Shown here: positions 19,382 to 28,661 of the stretch, one piece after another
Layout: each line of letters opens with the position of its first letter
Position numbering within the stretch: the stretch's first letter is position 1
Origin: an uncultured Pseudomonadota bacterium
GTDB lineage: Bacteria; Myxococcota_A; Bradymonadia; Bradymonadales; Bradymonadaceae
Direction of reading: 5' to 3'
Assembly (NCBI GenBank): GCA_913057905.1
Contig: CAJXPB010000009.1
Location: 52,596-116,595, forward strand
Length of the DNA stretch: 64,000 bases
The notes under the pieces: model-generated
The model's input: the letters and a program-made list of their open reading frames with translations, nothing else
What the model was told of the DNA's origin: nothing
The model's database searches: none
Made by a program: the position numbers and the translations under genes

Positions 19382-19990
19382 ATGTCTTCTAAATCTGATG
19401 TCAGTAATACGCCCTCGGAGGGCACACGGTCGGCCGGTCGGATGGTCAGGGAAGCTCGCAAGTCCCTGGGCCTGAGCCTCGCCGATGTGGCTGCCATGAC
19501 CCGGATTCCGAAGCCGATGCTCCAGCATCTGGAAGCGGATCGGTTCGACGAGTACTCCGCGCCGGTGTTTGCCCGGGGCCACCTTCGAAATTACGCCCGT
19601 GAGGTCGACCTGGAGCCGGAGATCGTGCTTCAGGCCTTCGACCGACAGACGGGACGCAGTGGCGGGCGAGCCGACGAGACGGCCGCAGAGGCTGACGCTC
19701 CGAAACGGTCTGGAGACCAGGATGACAGTAGCCAGATTCCGTGGACCTTCGCGGATCTCGAGATCGACGAGTGGCGAGACGTGCTCGAACCGACGTATCT
19801 CGTCGTCGCTGGCTTGGTCGTCGTGGGCCTGTTCGTGGTCTTCGGCATGCTCAGCGGCAAACGGGCGACGGCCCAGAATGCCAACCAGTTCGCCGAGGAG
19901 CCCAGCGAAACCTCGAAGGAAAACTGGGAGCTCGAAGAGGAGACCGAAAAGTCACGCTGGTTGTTGGAGAAACCTGCCGGCGACGAGTAA
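19382..19990 (+). CDS. RodZ-like membrane HTH protein
   Basis: 202 residues. Residues 20-85 are an Xre-type helix-turn-helix of the HTH_25/RodZ class (MVREARKSLGLSLADVAAMT, then LEADRFDEYSAPVFARGHLRNYA). One membrane segment spans about 140-158, and a short charged tail of about 44 residues follows. RodZ links MreB to the cell-wall elongation machine through this HTH. The normal periplasmic beta domain is missing here, so the protein is a short variant. Upstream is 290 bases of AT-richer DNA and downstream a clear terminator, so it is probably transcribed alone. The ribosome site is weak. It may instead be a related membrane-bound regulator. Confidence 0.75.
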   Translation: MSSKSDVSNTPSEGTRSAGRMVREARKSLGLSLADVAAMTRIPKPMLQHLEADRFDEYSAPVFARGHLRNYAREVDLEPEIVLQAFDRQTGRSGGRADETAAEADAPKRSGDQDDSSQIPWTFADLEIDEWRDVLEPTYLVVAGLVVVGLFVVFGMLSGKRATAQNANQFAEEPSETSKENWELEEETEKSRWLLEKPAGDE

Positions 19991-20027
19991 GTCCCCGATT
20001 CGCACAGAGCATCGGATGCTTCTTGAG

Positions 20028-20056
20028 ACCCCGCTCTTTTGGCGGGGTTTTTCTTT
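20028..20056 (+). terminator. Intrinsic terminator of the RodZ-like gene
   Basis: ACCCCGC (20028-20034) pairs with GCGGGGT (20042-20048) around a seven-base loop, followed by a T-rich run (ttttctttg). It lies 38 bases after the stop codon. Confidence 0.9.
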
Positions 20057-20074
20057 GGGTTGTTCGCGTCGGCC

Positions 20075-21343
20075 CTAACCGCTGATTGCGTTGAATCGAC
20101 GGGCGAGTTGGCGCGCCTCGACGATGTTGTCCTCGATGGCGCAGTAGGTCCAGCCGCCGTACCGTCCGATGGAGTGGACCCCCCGTAGCTGGAGGGTCGA
20201 GTCGAGTTCCTCGTAGGCCGCCTCCGACTCCTGGGTGATGTGCACGTACGCCGGATCCAGCGTCACGGTGTGGTCGGCGACGAGCTCGTGGTCGTCGACG
20301 AGTCCCGCTTCGCGAAGATCCTCGAGTACCTGCGGCTTGACCTCCTCGGGATCGGGGTCCGCGTCGGCGGGATACCCGAGCTCCACGTACAGGCTCATTC
20401 GATCCGTCCCCAGAATGTTGTCGTAGAATCCGACCCTGTAGAAGCTGTATTTGCGCTCCGGGAAGTATATCCAGTGGACGCCCTCCGGCCCCTTTCGATC
20501 AAAGCCGAGGTTGAAGACCAGAACCTTGTTGTAGCTGAAGACCTCGGGATCGTAGTCGAGGTCCGTCATCTCGAGGAGCCGGTCAAAGGGAGCCGACGAG
20601 ATGAGATGATCGAACTCGATGGAGCGACCTTCAGAGGTGCGAGCGACCTTGGCGTCCAGATCCAGGTCGACCAGGGCTTCGTCCAGTGCGATATTCTCGT
20701 CGGGAACCTCGCTGGCCAGGGCGTTGATGTACATGATCGCGCCGTGGCGCGGATACGTGAACGTCGAATTGTACGACTCGTTGTCGGGACGGCGCATATT
20801 GCGGATGATCTCCTCGAGATCCGCGTACGGGAAAAACCGTCCCATGGCATCGCGATCGAGCTCTTCGAGGTCGCAGGCGTAGAGTTTTTCGTTGTACGGG
20901 ACCAGAAACTTCTCGGCGATGCCGCGGCCGAACTTTTCGTACAGCATCCCCTTGAAGCTGTCGGAATCGAACCCCTCGTCGGCCTCTTCGCGGAAGTACA
21001 GGTCGTACAGCGACTCGACGAAGTCTTCCCGGGGGAGTTGATGGATGTTCTTCTGGAACGGGAAATCTATCCATCGATCTTTGTAGATGATCTGGGCGTT
21101 CTTGGTGACCGTCTCTACCTCGCCGTCGGGCATCCGCTCCCGGAGGTATTCTTCGATGTCCGCATGGTTGAAGTGGAAGAAATGGCCGGAGAAGTCCCAG
21201 ACAAACCCCTCCTTTTCGATGGTCTTGCACCATCCGCCGATCTCGGGCTCTCGCTCCAGGATCAGGTAGTCATCGGAGTCGACGAAATTCGCAAACGACA
21301 GACCGGTGATCCCGGCGCCGACGATCAGATAGGGTGTATGCAT
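20075..21343 (-). CDS. FAD-dependent amine-oxidase/UDP-galactopyranose-mutase-like protein
   Basis: 422 residues. A Rossmann FAD motif G9-A-G11-I-T-G14 opens the protein, followed by an ILERE acidic strand end and GGWCKT. The middle has [15 protein letters not shown] and PYNEKLYA motifs, as seen in UDP-galactopyranose mutase and related flavoproteins near polysaccharide genes. A second dinucleotide-binding segment (HSIGRYGGW) closes the C terminus. Such enzymes make galactofuranose precursors or oxidise and desaturate sugars or carotenoids. The substrate cannot be read from sequence. It is a monocistronic minus-strand gene between two plus-strand units. Confidence 0.75.
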   Translation of the reverse strand: MHTPYLIVGAGITGLSFANFVDSDDYLILEREPEIGGWCKTIEKEGFVWDFSGHFFHFNHADIEEYLRERMPDGEVETVTKNAQIIYKDRWIDFPFQKNIHQLPREDFVESLYDLYFREEADEGFDSDSFKGMLYEKFGRGIAEKFLVPYNEKLYACDLEELDRDAMGRFFPYADLEEIIRNMRRPDNESYNSTFTYPRHGAIMYINALASEVPDENIALDEALVDLDLDAKVARTSEGRSIEFDHLISSAPFDRLLEMTDLDYDPEVFSYNKVLVFNLGFDRKGPEGVHWIYFPERKYSFYRVGFYDNILGTDRMSLYVELGYPADADPDPEEVKPQVLEDLREAGLVDDHELVADHTVTLDPAYVHITQESEAAYEELDSTLQLRGVHSIGRYGGWTYCAIEDNIVEARQLARRFNAISG

Positions 21344-21507
21344 AACAGTGTGGTCCCGGTGCAGGGTATCTCGTATTCATTCGAGTACCGAATTCGGACG
21401 GCGACCTCAAACCCTCCGCTACGATCTCGCCGTACAGCTTGTCATCAACGACGCTGAGTGGCACACAACGATCGCCTGAATCAGGTTCCCGACATCGGAT
21501 CGATACG

Positions 21508-21981
21508 ATGACAAAGAATGGGTCGACCGGAAGGACATGTTGGCTTCTGGCGGCGATGGCTTTCTGGCTGATGGTCGCAGCCTGCGGTGGGGCCGAGGAG
21601 CGTCCTCAAGATTGCACCGACGACGAGTTCTACAATGACCAGGCCGGAAGATGTGTCGCGTGCCCGGCGGTGCAGCCCCCGACCTGCGGGCCGGGCTGCG
21701 GGTTCGAGATTTCGACCGACGACCGAGGATGCGAAGTCGCGGAATGTCGTCCCCAGTGCGATACGTGTGAGCCCGGCAACTACTTCGATGACGACACAAC
21801 CGCATGTGAGCCGTGCCCCGGCGTGCCCGACTGCAGCCAATTCGATTGCGATGGCGCCCTCCGCGTCGACGGCTCCTTCGAGGGCGCATGTCCGGCCCCG
21901 TCGCTGTACTCTTGCGGCGAATGCACGGATCCGGAGGCCGGATGTCAGGCCGGAGACCAGGGCCAGTGCGTAGACCTCTGA
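21508..21981 (+). CDS. Cysteine-rich lipoprotein
   Basis: The ATG at 21508 is chosen because it leads straight into a signal peptide with a good lipobox (MVAACGG); the frame opens further upstream without one. The mature protein has the lipid Cys plus about 18 more in roughly 135 residues, with two related stretches (DEFYND..GRCVACP and NYFDDD..ACEPCPG) that look like small disulfide-bonded EGF-like modules. It is probably a cell-surface protein. It ends directly at the mutY start. No family is recognised. Confidence 0.7.
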   Translation: MTKNGSTGRTCWLLAAMAFWLMVAACGGAEERPQDCTDDEFYNDQAGRCVACPAVQPPTCGPGCGFEISTDDRGCEVAECRPQCDTCEPGNYFDDDTTACEPCPGVPDCSQFDCDGALRVDGSFEGACPAPSLYSCGECTDPEAGCQAGDQGQCVDL

Positions 21982-23145
21982 GTGGCTATGCCGACCGACG
22001 GCGAGTTCACATTCGAGCCAACTGAGCGGGAGGCGGTCCGTGCCGCTCTGCTGGAGTGGTACGATCGGCATCGCCGCGACCTTCCGTGGCGAGATATCGA
22101 GGACCCGTATCGCACCTGGGTCGCCGAGATGATGCTGCAACAAACCCAGGTGGCCACGGTGATCGACTACTATCGCCGGTGGATGGAACGATTCCCCGAC
22201 GTCGAGTCCGTCGCCCACGCCGATATCGACGAGATTCTGGAGCTGTGGCAGGGGCTCGGCTACTACAGACGGGCTCGCTTTGTTCATCGGTCGGCGCGGA
22301 TGGTTGTCGACGAATACGATGGAGACTTCCCGTCGACGGTCGATGGACTTGAGACACTCATCGGCGTGGGTCCCTACACCGCCGGAGCCATCGCCTCGAT
22401 CGCCTTCGACAGACCCGTTCCCCTGGTCGACGGAAACGTGGAACGCGTCCTCTCCAGATTGCGAGCCATCACCGGGGATCCGAAGTCCTCGGAGAATCAG
22501 TCCACCTACTGGCGGCTCGCCGACGACCTGGTCGACCCGGAACGACCCGGTGACTTCAATCAGGCCATGATGGAGCTGGGTGCCACGGTCTGCACGCCGC
22601 AAAACCCCAGTTGTCTCATCTGCCCCGTACGCCAGCATTGCCAGGGCTTTGAGGCCGGAGAACCCGACGCTTTCCCCGAACCCGTCGAACGCTCCAGCAA
22701 GAAACCGATGTCCGTAGCCGTGTCGGTCGTCACTCGACCGGCGGCAGGTACCGGCGACGAACTCGAGTTCCTGTTGATGAAGCGGCCGGAGGACGGACTT
22801 CTCGCAGGTCTCTGGGAGATGCCCACCGTAGAACTCGACGATGAGCCCGACGGACAACCGGAGGCCCTCGATGCCATCGGCGGATTTCTCGACGCGTCGG
22901 TCGGCCTCGATCCCGAAGCGGCGCTGGAGCAGGGGTGGCTCGGAACGATGACCCATCTTTTTTCGCATATCGAAATGACCATGCACCTTGCCGCACACCA
23001 CTTTCCCCGGGGCGTCACCCTGCGAGGCGAACGGGAGCGGCCGACCAAATGGGTGCCGGCGGGCGAATCCGAGGACGTCGCCATGTCTGCGGCCGGCCGC
23101 AAAGTGATGAACCGCTGGCGAGACAATTCGGCCCTCGGGAATTGA
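21982..23145 (+). CDS. mutY: A/G-specific adenine DNA glycosylase MutY
   Basis: 387 residues; the start may be GTG 21982 or ATG 21988. HhH-GPD features are all present: catalytic Glu in AEMMLQQTQ (E49), LIGVGPYTAGAIASI hairpin, VDGNVERV with the catalytic Asp (D150), and a four-cysteine [4Fe-4S] loop at C204, C211, C214 and C220. The C-terminal half is the NUDIX-like domain that reads 8-oxoG (AVSVVTRP through LFSHIEMTM). MutY removes adenine opposite 8-oxoguanine. It begins immediately after the Cys-rich lipoprotein stop, so the two are probably cotranscribed, though with no functional link I can see. Confidence 0.95.
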   Translation: MAMPTDGEFTFEPTEREAVRAALLEWYDRHRRDLPWRDIEDPYRTWVAEMMLQQTQVATVIDYYRRWMERFPDVESVAHADIDEILELWQGLGYYRRARFVHRSARMVVDEYDGDFPSTVDGLETLIGVGPYTAGAIASIAFDRPVPLVDGNVERVLSRLRAITGDPKSSENQSTYWRLADDLVDPERPGDFNQAMMELGATVCTPQNPSCLICPVRQHCQGFEAGEPDAFPEPVERSSKKPMSVAVSVVTRPAAGTGDELEFLLMKRPEDGLLAGLWEMPTVELDDEPDGQPEALDAIGGFLDASVGLDPEAALEQGWLGTMTHLFSHIEMTMHLAAHHFPRGVTLRGERERPTKWVPAGESEDVAMSAAGRKVMNRWRDNSALGN

Positions 23146-23234
23146 CTGACATGCGTGCGTGCACTGTGCTATTGTTCCCTTCCACGTCCGGAATGGGGAC
23201 GACACGGTGATGAATCAAACCGACGAGAAGTGCT

Positions 23235-25313
23235 GTGGTAACGATTTCGAACTCAAATGTCTCTTCGGTGAGCGGAGATGAGCAACAACATCCCTCGCCG
23301 AGGGTCCAGATGACGGTTGTCAGTGGCCCGGATTCGGGGATGAGTCTGTCGTTCGCGAAACCGAGTATTACGATCGGCCGGGGACCCGACAACGACTTCG
23401 TCCTCAGCGATGGATTTGTCTCCGGACGCCATGGAGTGGTCGAAGCGGCCGGACCCGAAGAAGTCGTCTACCGAGATGAGGAGAGTCGGCACGGCTCCCT
23501 CGTCGTGATCGACGAAGATTCCCATCGGCTCGAAGAGGGCGAAGACAGTGTATCCGACCCGATCGACCAGAGCTGTGAAATCCAGGTCGGATGTACGTTG
23601 ATCAAACTCCGGGTTGCGCAGAGTACGTCTCGAAACACCCGGATGGATGTTCCGTCGACGCCTCCAAAGCTGAAGTCGAGGCGAGCCGGAGACGGTGTGG
23701 GCCGCGCCCAACGCGGCGAGAAGGACAAGGTCATTACCCAGGCTCTCGAGCCGGTTCAGTCCCTGAACCGACGCATCGAAAGCGACCACGAACGTCTTGC
23801 CATCCTCTTTCGGCTCGCCGGTGAACTCAATGGCCGCACCGGACTCGACGACATCCTTCAGTTGGTCGTCGATGCCACGTTCGATGCGTTTCCGAACGCC
23901 AACTTCTTCGCCATCACGCTGGCCTCCGAGCCCGAAGAGGTCGGGGTCGAAAAACCCTTCTTTACCCGTGTTCGCGGCGATGCGGCCAACGACGGCGAAG
24001 AGCCGATCATCAGTACCAGCATCGTCGAACACGTCGTTCGCAGCGAAGAGAGCGTCCTCTTTTTGAAGGACTCGATCGGGGCCGAGGTGACCGAATCGAT
24101 CCTGGAGGCCGAGATCACCTCCTGTCTCTGCGCGCCTCTTGTCGGCCAGCATTCACTGCTGGGGGTGATGGAGGTCGATACCCGCGGACAGGGCGGGGTA
24201 TTCTCTCGGCGCGACCTGGACCTCTTCAGCGTCCTCGCCTCCAACGTCGCCTTCGCCATCGAACGGGCGGAGCTGTCGAACAATATCGTCGAGATGTTCG
24301 AGAGTTTCGTGGCGGCCAGCGTCGATGCCATCGAGGCCCGAGATCGTACGACGGCGGGCCACTCCCAGCGGGTGACCCGGTATACGATGGAACTGGCCGA
24401 GGCGCTGAACCATCGAAACTGGGGCGATCTGGACGACGTCGAACTCAACGACGAAAAGCTCAAGGAGCTTCGCTACGCCGCGCTCCTTCACGACTTCGGC
24501 AAGATCGCGGTCGAGGAGCAGGTTCTGCACAAGGCAAAACGGCTTCCCGAAGAACGGCTGCGGCTGATCGAAAAGCGTTTTGAGAACATCAAGTTGCTGA
24601 AGTATCGGCGACTGACTGAAGAGGCTCTCGAAGACGACGGTGACCTGACCGGCGCCGAGGACGTCGAGGATCGCGTTGCAGCCCTCTCCGACGAGCTCGA
24701 CGAGGCATTTGAGCGAGTCGAAGAGATCGCCGCAGCGGCTTCACTGACCGACGAACAGATCGGCTGGGTGGAGTCGTTCGCCGAGCGAACCTACATCGAC
24801 CAGCAAGGCGTCGAGCACCCCTATTTGACCGAAGATGAGGTCGAGGGGCTGACCATTCAATACGGCACGTTGACCGAAGATGAATGGGCACAGATCAAGA
24901 GCCATCCCGCTCATTCGGAGCGGTTCCTCGAGCGGATCCCCTGGAGCGACGACCTGGCGGACATCCCCGAGATCGCCGGCGCCCACCACGAGAAACTCGA
25001 CGGGTCCGGCTACCCCAAGGGGCGTACGGCCGATTCACTTCCCATTCAGGTCAGGATGCTGACCGTCGCCGATATTTTCGATGCCCTGACCGCGAGTGAC
25101 AGACCGTATCGGGACGCCTTCTCCATCGAGAAGGCCGTCAGCATCCTCCACGAGGAGGCCGAATCGGGAAAGCTCGACCCGGTGATCGTCGAGATGTTCG
25201 AAAAAGAGGTTCTTCCGGTCATTCGCCCGCACATCCCCAAGCAGTCTCATACAACCGGCGGCCAGGGGAGCGAGGTCTTCGAGGCAGTCGAAGACGAGCA
25301 GTCCGATGAGTGA
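23235..25313 (+). CDS. FHA-GAF-HD-GYP signalling protein, likely c-di-GMP phosphodiesterase
   Basis: 692 residues; the GTG start follows GAGAAG. Residues 25-130 are an FHA phosphopeptide-binding domain (ITIGRGPDNDFVLSD...SGRHG). Residues about 180-355 are a GAF sensor domain. From 365 on comes an HD-GYP domain with TAGHSQRV, LLHDFGKIAV, HHEKLDGSGYP and VADIFDALTASDRPYR, so the metal and GYP residues are intact and hydrolysis of cyclic di-GMP is expected. Unusually, about 115 charged residues are inserted between the HD motif and the TEDEWAQIKSHP helix that normally follows closely. The next gene overlaps by eight bases. FHA suggests input from Ser/Thr kinases, several of which such genomes encode, including the one at 28662. 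Confidence 0.9.
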   Translation: MVTISNSNVSSVSGDEQQHPSPRVQMTVVSGPDSGMSLSFAKPSITIGRGPDNDFVLSDGFVSGRHGVVEAAGPEEVVYRDEESRHGSLVVIDEDSHRLEEGEDSVSDPIDQSCEIQVGCTLIKLRVAQSTSRNTRMDVPSTPPKLKSRRAGDGVGRAQRGEKDKVITQALEPVQSLNRRIESDHERLAILFRLAGELNGRTGLDDILQLVVDATFDAFPNANFFAITLASEPEEVGVEKPFFTRVRGDAANDGEEPIISTSIVEHVVRSEESVLFLKDSIGAEVTESILEAEITSCLCAPLVGQHSLLGVMEVDTRGQGGVFSRRDLDLFSVLASNVAFAIERAELSNNIVEMFESFVAASVDAIEARDRTTAGHSQRVTRYTMELAEALNHRNWGDLDDVELNDEKLKELRYAALLHDFGKIAVEEQVLHKAKRLPEERLRLIEKRFENIKLLKYRRLTEEALEDDGDLTGAEDVEDRVAALSDELDEAFERVEEIAAAASLTDEQIGWVESFAERTYIDQQGVEHPYLTEDEVEGLTIQYGTLTEDEWAQIKSHPAHSERFLERIPWSDDLADIPEIAGAHHEKLDGSGYPKGRTADSLPIQVRMLTVADIFDALTASDRPYRDAFSIEKAVSILHEEAESGKLDPVIVEMFEKEVLPVIRPHIPKQSHTTGGQGSEVFEAVEDEQSDE

Positions 25314-25596
25314 GCTCATCGCGAGACGACTTGTCGGTGGGCTCCTGGTCGTCCTAGTGAGCCTGGCGGGCTTCGGGTGCGACAACCCGACCTGTCAGCG
25401 GATGACCGACTGTTGCGAGGCCATCCAGGGCGTCGAGGGAGTGGGGCGAGCCTGCGGCGATATCGCCCGTCAACTCGACGATGCCGACTCGTGTCGCAGT
25501 GTCCTCGAGGCCGTTCGTGCGATGTACGAGAGTCGAGACGACTCCATGCCCCAGGCCTGTCTCGCCGAAGACTCCGAGGGTGCGCCCTCAGGCTGA
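25306..25596 (+). CDS. Small exported Cys-containing protein
   Basis: 96 residues, starting inside the end of the HD-GYP gene (eight-base overlap), so translationally coupled. A hydrophobic leader (residues 9-25) ends at GFGC, an imperfect lipobox, and the mature part has six further cysteines in a helical pattern (CQRMTDCCEAI, ACGDIA, SCRSVL, ACLAED). It is likely periplasmic or lipid-anchored. Its 3' end overlaps moeA convergently by nine bases. No family recognised. Confidence 0.65.
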   Translation: MSELIARRLVGGLLVVLVSLAGFGCDNPTCQRMTDCCEAIQGVEGVGRACGDIARQLDDADSCRSVLEAVRAMYESRDDSMPQACLAEDSEGAPSG

Positions 25597-26826
25597 TTCG
25601 ATCGGTTCGACCGTGATCGTGCTCCCGCTGGAGAGGTGATCGGTTCCCTCGGGTACCAGTCCGAAGGCGTCGGCGCCGACGAACAGCGCCGTGTTGGCCG
25701 ATGCCTGATTCTGAAAGGCTTCAAACCGCGGCTGGCCCTCTCCAGACGTGATCCGCCCCGCAAGGTACTGGCGACGGTGCGGCGTGCTCGAGACGTCATC
25801 TTCAAGGACAGCCTCGAATCGAGTCGGCGTCTGGGCTCTGGTCGGTTCACCCTGTGCGACCCGGAGGACGGGGCGCACAAACTGGTGAAAGCAGACGAAA
25901 CAGGAATTCGGATTCCCGGGAAGACCCAGAAGTGGTGTGTTCGATTCGCCGAGGGCCGTGCCGAAGGCCAGCGGTTTTCCGGGCTTCATGCGAATCTTCC
26001 AAAACTGCATGCCGCCGGTGAGATCATCGACGACCTCGCGGACGACATCGTGGTCGCCGACCGAGACTCCTCCACTGCTGACGACGAAGTCCGCGGCGTC
26101 GATTGCCTGACGGTAGACGTCACGGACCTGAGACTCAGAATCGCGTGCGACTGGAAATACGATCGGGTCGGCCCCGTAGGACCGCACCAGAGATTCGAGC
26201 AAGTGTGAGTTGCTGTTGATGATCTGTCCGTCCCCGGGCGTGTCGTCGATGTCGACGAGTTCGTCGCCGGTGCTGACGATTCCTACCCGCGGCCTCCGGT
26301 ATGCGTTGACGCGAGAGCGACCAAAGCTCGCCAGCAGACCGATACCCGCCGGCGTGATTTCGTCGCCGGGTTCCAAAACAGCTTCGCCCTCAGACAGGTA
26401 GCGGCCCGCCCGGCGAACCCACGAGCCCTCGTCGACATCGGCTTCCGGGTCGAGGACGATGGAGTCGTCTTCCGACTCGACGTGTTCCTGCATGACCACC
26501 GAGTCCGCCCCTCGTGGTAGTTTTGCGCCGGTCATGATTCTGGCGGCCTCACCCTCACCGATTTCGACGTCGGTCGGGTCACCGGCTGCGGAGGTCGCCA
26601 CGACGTCGAGCCGGCGATCGCCCGACTGTACGTCGCGCCATCGGAAGGCGTATCCATCCCGCGAAGAGTTGTCGAACGCCGGTACATCCGTCGGCGCGCG
26701 GACCTCTTCGGCGATACGTCGGTCGATACAGTCCTTCAGAAAGGCGCGCTCGGCCGAGACGGGCTCGATCTGTTCGAGGATCTCGGTGCGGGCCTCTTCG
26801 ACCGAAATAAAGGTCTTCGATGTCAT
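25588..26826 (-). CDS. moeA: Molybdopterin molybdenumtransferase MoeA
   Basis: 412 residues, normal length. Signatures include VPAFDNSSRDGYAF, IMTGAKLPRGADSVVMQE, GIVSTGDEL, INSNSHLL, SSGGVSVGDHD and KPGKPLAFG...LGLPGNPNSC. MoeA inserts molybdate into adenylated molybdopterin in the last step of Moco synthesis. The start overlaps the stop of the upstream lipoprotein gene by four bases (ATGA). No other moa, mob or mog gene is in the window. Confidence 0.95.
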   Translation of the reverse strand: MTSKTFISVEEARTEILEQIEPVSAERAFLKDCIDRRIAEEVRAPTDVPAFDNSSRDGYAFRWRDVQSGDRRLDVVATSAAGDPTDVEIGEGEAARIMTGAKLPRGADSVVMQEHVESEDDSIVLDPEADVDEGSWVRRAGRYLSEGEAVLEPGDEITPAGIGLLASFGRSRVNAYRRPRVGIVSTGDELVDIDDTPGDGQIINSNSHLLESLVRSYGADPIVFPVARDSESQVRDVYRQAIDAADFVVSSGGVSVGDHDVVREVVDDLTGGMQFWKIRMKPGKPLAFGTALGESNTPLLGLPGNPNSCFVCFHQFVRPVLRVAQGEPTRAQTPTRFEAVLEDDVSSTPHRRQYLAGRITSGEGQPRFEAFQNQASANTALFVGADAFGLVPEGTDHLSSGSTITVEPIESA

Positions 26827-27194
26827 CGGTCAGCGTTGTTGTTGGAGTCGTCTTCCTCGGTCTCGGAGTTCGTCTCCGAGGATTTCGCCGAATCGGATTC
26901 ATCCTTCTCATCTCCGTCCTGATCGCCGTCGATCTCGGAGTCGGGAGGAAGCTGCGCCCAGTCAGGGTTGCCGCACGGCGAACCGGCGAGTTCTTCCGGG
27001 GTCGGTTTTTCGACCGATGGTTTCGGGGCCGGCTCGGTCTCACCCTCCGTAGAGACCGAGGATCGAACCTCCGGCGTCGTGGCCTTCTTTCGGGTCGGTT
27101 GCGACGACGTGGCGCAGGCTGCAGTCAGACCTGCCGAGACGACGAGGGCGAGGCCGACAGCAAGGCGGGATAGGGTCGTGTTCGTCGGGTTCAT
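26823..27194 (-). CDS. Low-complexity lipoprotein
   Basis: The ATG at 27194 is preferred, with AGGAG ten bases upstream; the ATG at 27203 would sit too close to it. The 123-residue product has a signal peptide with lipobox LTAAC, then a Pro/Glu-rich stretch and an acidic Asp/Glu/Ser tail. A short central motif (GSPCGNPDWAQLPP) looks ordered. It is coupled to moeA. Function unknown. Confidence 0.65.
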   Translation of the reverse strand: MNPTNTTLSRLAVGLALVVSAGLTAACATSSQPTRKKATTPEVRSSVSTEGETEPAPKPSVEKPTPEELAGSPCGNPDWAQLPPDSEIDGDQDGDEKDESDSAKSSETNSETEEDDSNNNADR

Positions 27195-27276
27195 CGGCGA
27201 CATTCTCCTGTCAGGACCAGGGTCAGCACCGTCAACGTAGCTGCCAGTGATACGTCTGTCGAACCTCGCTGTCGGG

Positions 27277-28536
27277 TCATCCTTCGTAGCGAAGGCCCTC
27301 GACGGGGTTGAGGCGCGAGGCCCACCACGCCGGGCCGATCGTGGCGACCAGGCTGACGAGCATGGCCACCACGCCGACAACCAGGAACTCAAGGGGCCGA
27401 ATATCCACCGGCAGGTGATCGATCATGTAGATCGACGGGTCTAGCCCAAAGTTGGTGAACTTCACGAGCAGGCAGACTCCCAGCCCCCCGATCAGCCCCA
27501 GGACCGTGCCCACTCCGCCGATCAGAAGACCCTCGTACATAAAGATCTTCATGATCGAGAGTCGGTCCGCGCCCATCGCTTTCAGGATGGCGATGTCCTT
27601 CTTTTTGTCCAAGACAAGCATGATCAGCGTGCAGACGATGTTGAAACTCGCCACCAGGATGATGAAGAGGAACAGAATGGAGAGCACGGCACGCTGCAGC
27701 TTCAGGCTGGTGAACAGATTGTGGTTCATCTGTCGCCAGTCGATGATGTTGAAGTCGGTCTCCGGCAGCATCGGCGAGATGCGGGAGCGGACCGCATCGG
27801 CCTGAAAGGGATCCTCGAGTCGTAGGTCGATACCGTTGACCGCGTCGCCCTGATTAAAGAAGTCCTGAAGGGCCCGGTAGTCGGTGATCACCAGGCGGCT
27901 GTCGTACTCGTGAAATCCCGACCGAAACAACCCGGCGACGACGACCTGTCGAGAGGCCGGCGAGCTTTCGCCCGGGCTCCACTGGCCGGGGTCGAGGTTC
28001 TTGAGCGGGCTGGTCATCCGAAGTGTGTCGCCCTTTTCGACGCCGAGGTCCTCGGCCAACGTCTTCCCGAGCAAGACGCGCGGGTTTCGGTTTTGCCCGT
28101 CGGAGCCGTCGTATCTCATCCGCTGTAGTGCGCCCGGGTGCAGGACGTACTGGGGTAAGTCCGTGACCTCCGACATCGTATCCGGGTCGACTCCCTTGAC
28201 CAGAATCCCCGATGTGTCCCCTCCCTGGCTGGCGATCATCTCGTGAAGAATAAAGGGGCTCGTGCCGCGCACCCCTTCGACATCGTCCAGCTTGTCACCG
28301 ACCTCCCGGTAATCCGTGAAGTCCAAGCCGTACCGCAAAACCAGGATGTGGCTGTTTACCCCGAGCACGCGCTGCTGGAAGGCCCGCTGAAACCCCCCGG
28401 TGACTGCCACCACGCTCGTCAGGGCGGTCACTCCCAGAAAGACTCCGATGATCGCGATCAGAGTGATCGCCGAGAGAAACCGCGTGCGGCGGTCCTCGAG
28501 ATGACGGAGTGCGATGAAGGATTCGAGGTTTGGCAT
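27277..28536 (-). CDS. LolC/E-type lipoprotein-releasing ABC permease
   Basis: About 419 residues starting at the ATG 28536 (MPNLESFIALRHL). No good ribosome site is visible, and an upstream GTG at 28593 keeps the frame open. Four membrane segments in the MacB/LolE layout: one near residues 20-45 (SAITLIAIIGVFLGVTALTSV), a large periplasmic domain, and three C-terminal ones starting near 290 (LFLFIILVASFNIVCTLIM). The Lol complex takes mature lipoproteins from the inner membrane to LolA. No LolD ATPase gene is adjacent, so the partner must be elsewhere. This may be a single-permease (LolF-like) system. Confidence 0.85.
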   Translation of the reverse strand: MPNLESFIALRHLEDRRTRFLSAITLIAIIGVFLGVTALTSVVAVTGGFQRAFQQRVLGVNSHILVLRYGLDFTDYREVGDKLDDVEGVRGTSPFILHEMIASQGGDTSGILVKGVDPDTMSEVTDLPQYVLHPGALQRMRYDGSDGQNRNPRVLLGKTLAEDLGVEKGDTLRMTSPLKNLDPGQWSPGESSPASRQVVVAGLFRSGFHEYDSRLVITDYRALQDFFNQGDAVNGIDLRLEDPFQADAVRSRISPMLPETDFNIIDWRQMNHNLFTSLKLQRAVLSILFLFIILVASFNIVCTLIMLVLDKKKDIAILKAMGADRLSIMKIFMYEGLLIGGVGTVLGLIGGLGVCLLVKFTNFGLDPSIYMIDHLPVDIRPLEFLVVGVVAMLVSLVATIGPAWWASRLNPVEGLRYEG

Positions 28537-28661
28537 CGAAGGGATGAAAGGGGAATACGGCGGTGAGAGTGAGGGTCCTGAAGCGCCGGACACAGGTAAC
28601 GTATTCGGGCCGTAGCTGCAATTCCGGGTCTTTGCCGGTCAAAGACGATAACGGTCGACGG

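Noticed and set aside
20240..21457. 405-codon frame opposite the FAD enzyme
   Set aside because: The minus strand has a clear FAD-binding protein; the opposite frame has no motif or start signal.
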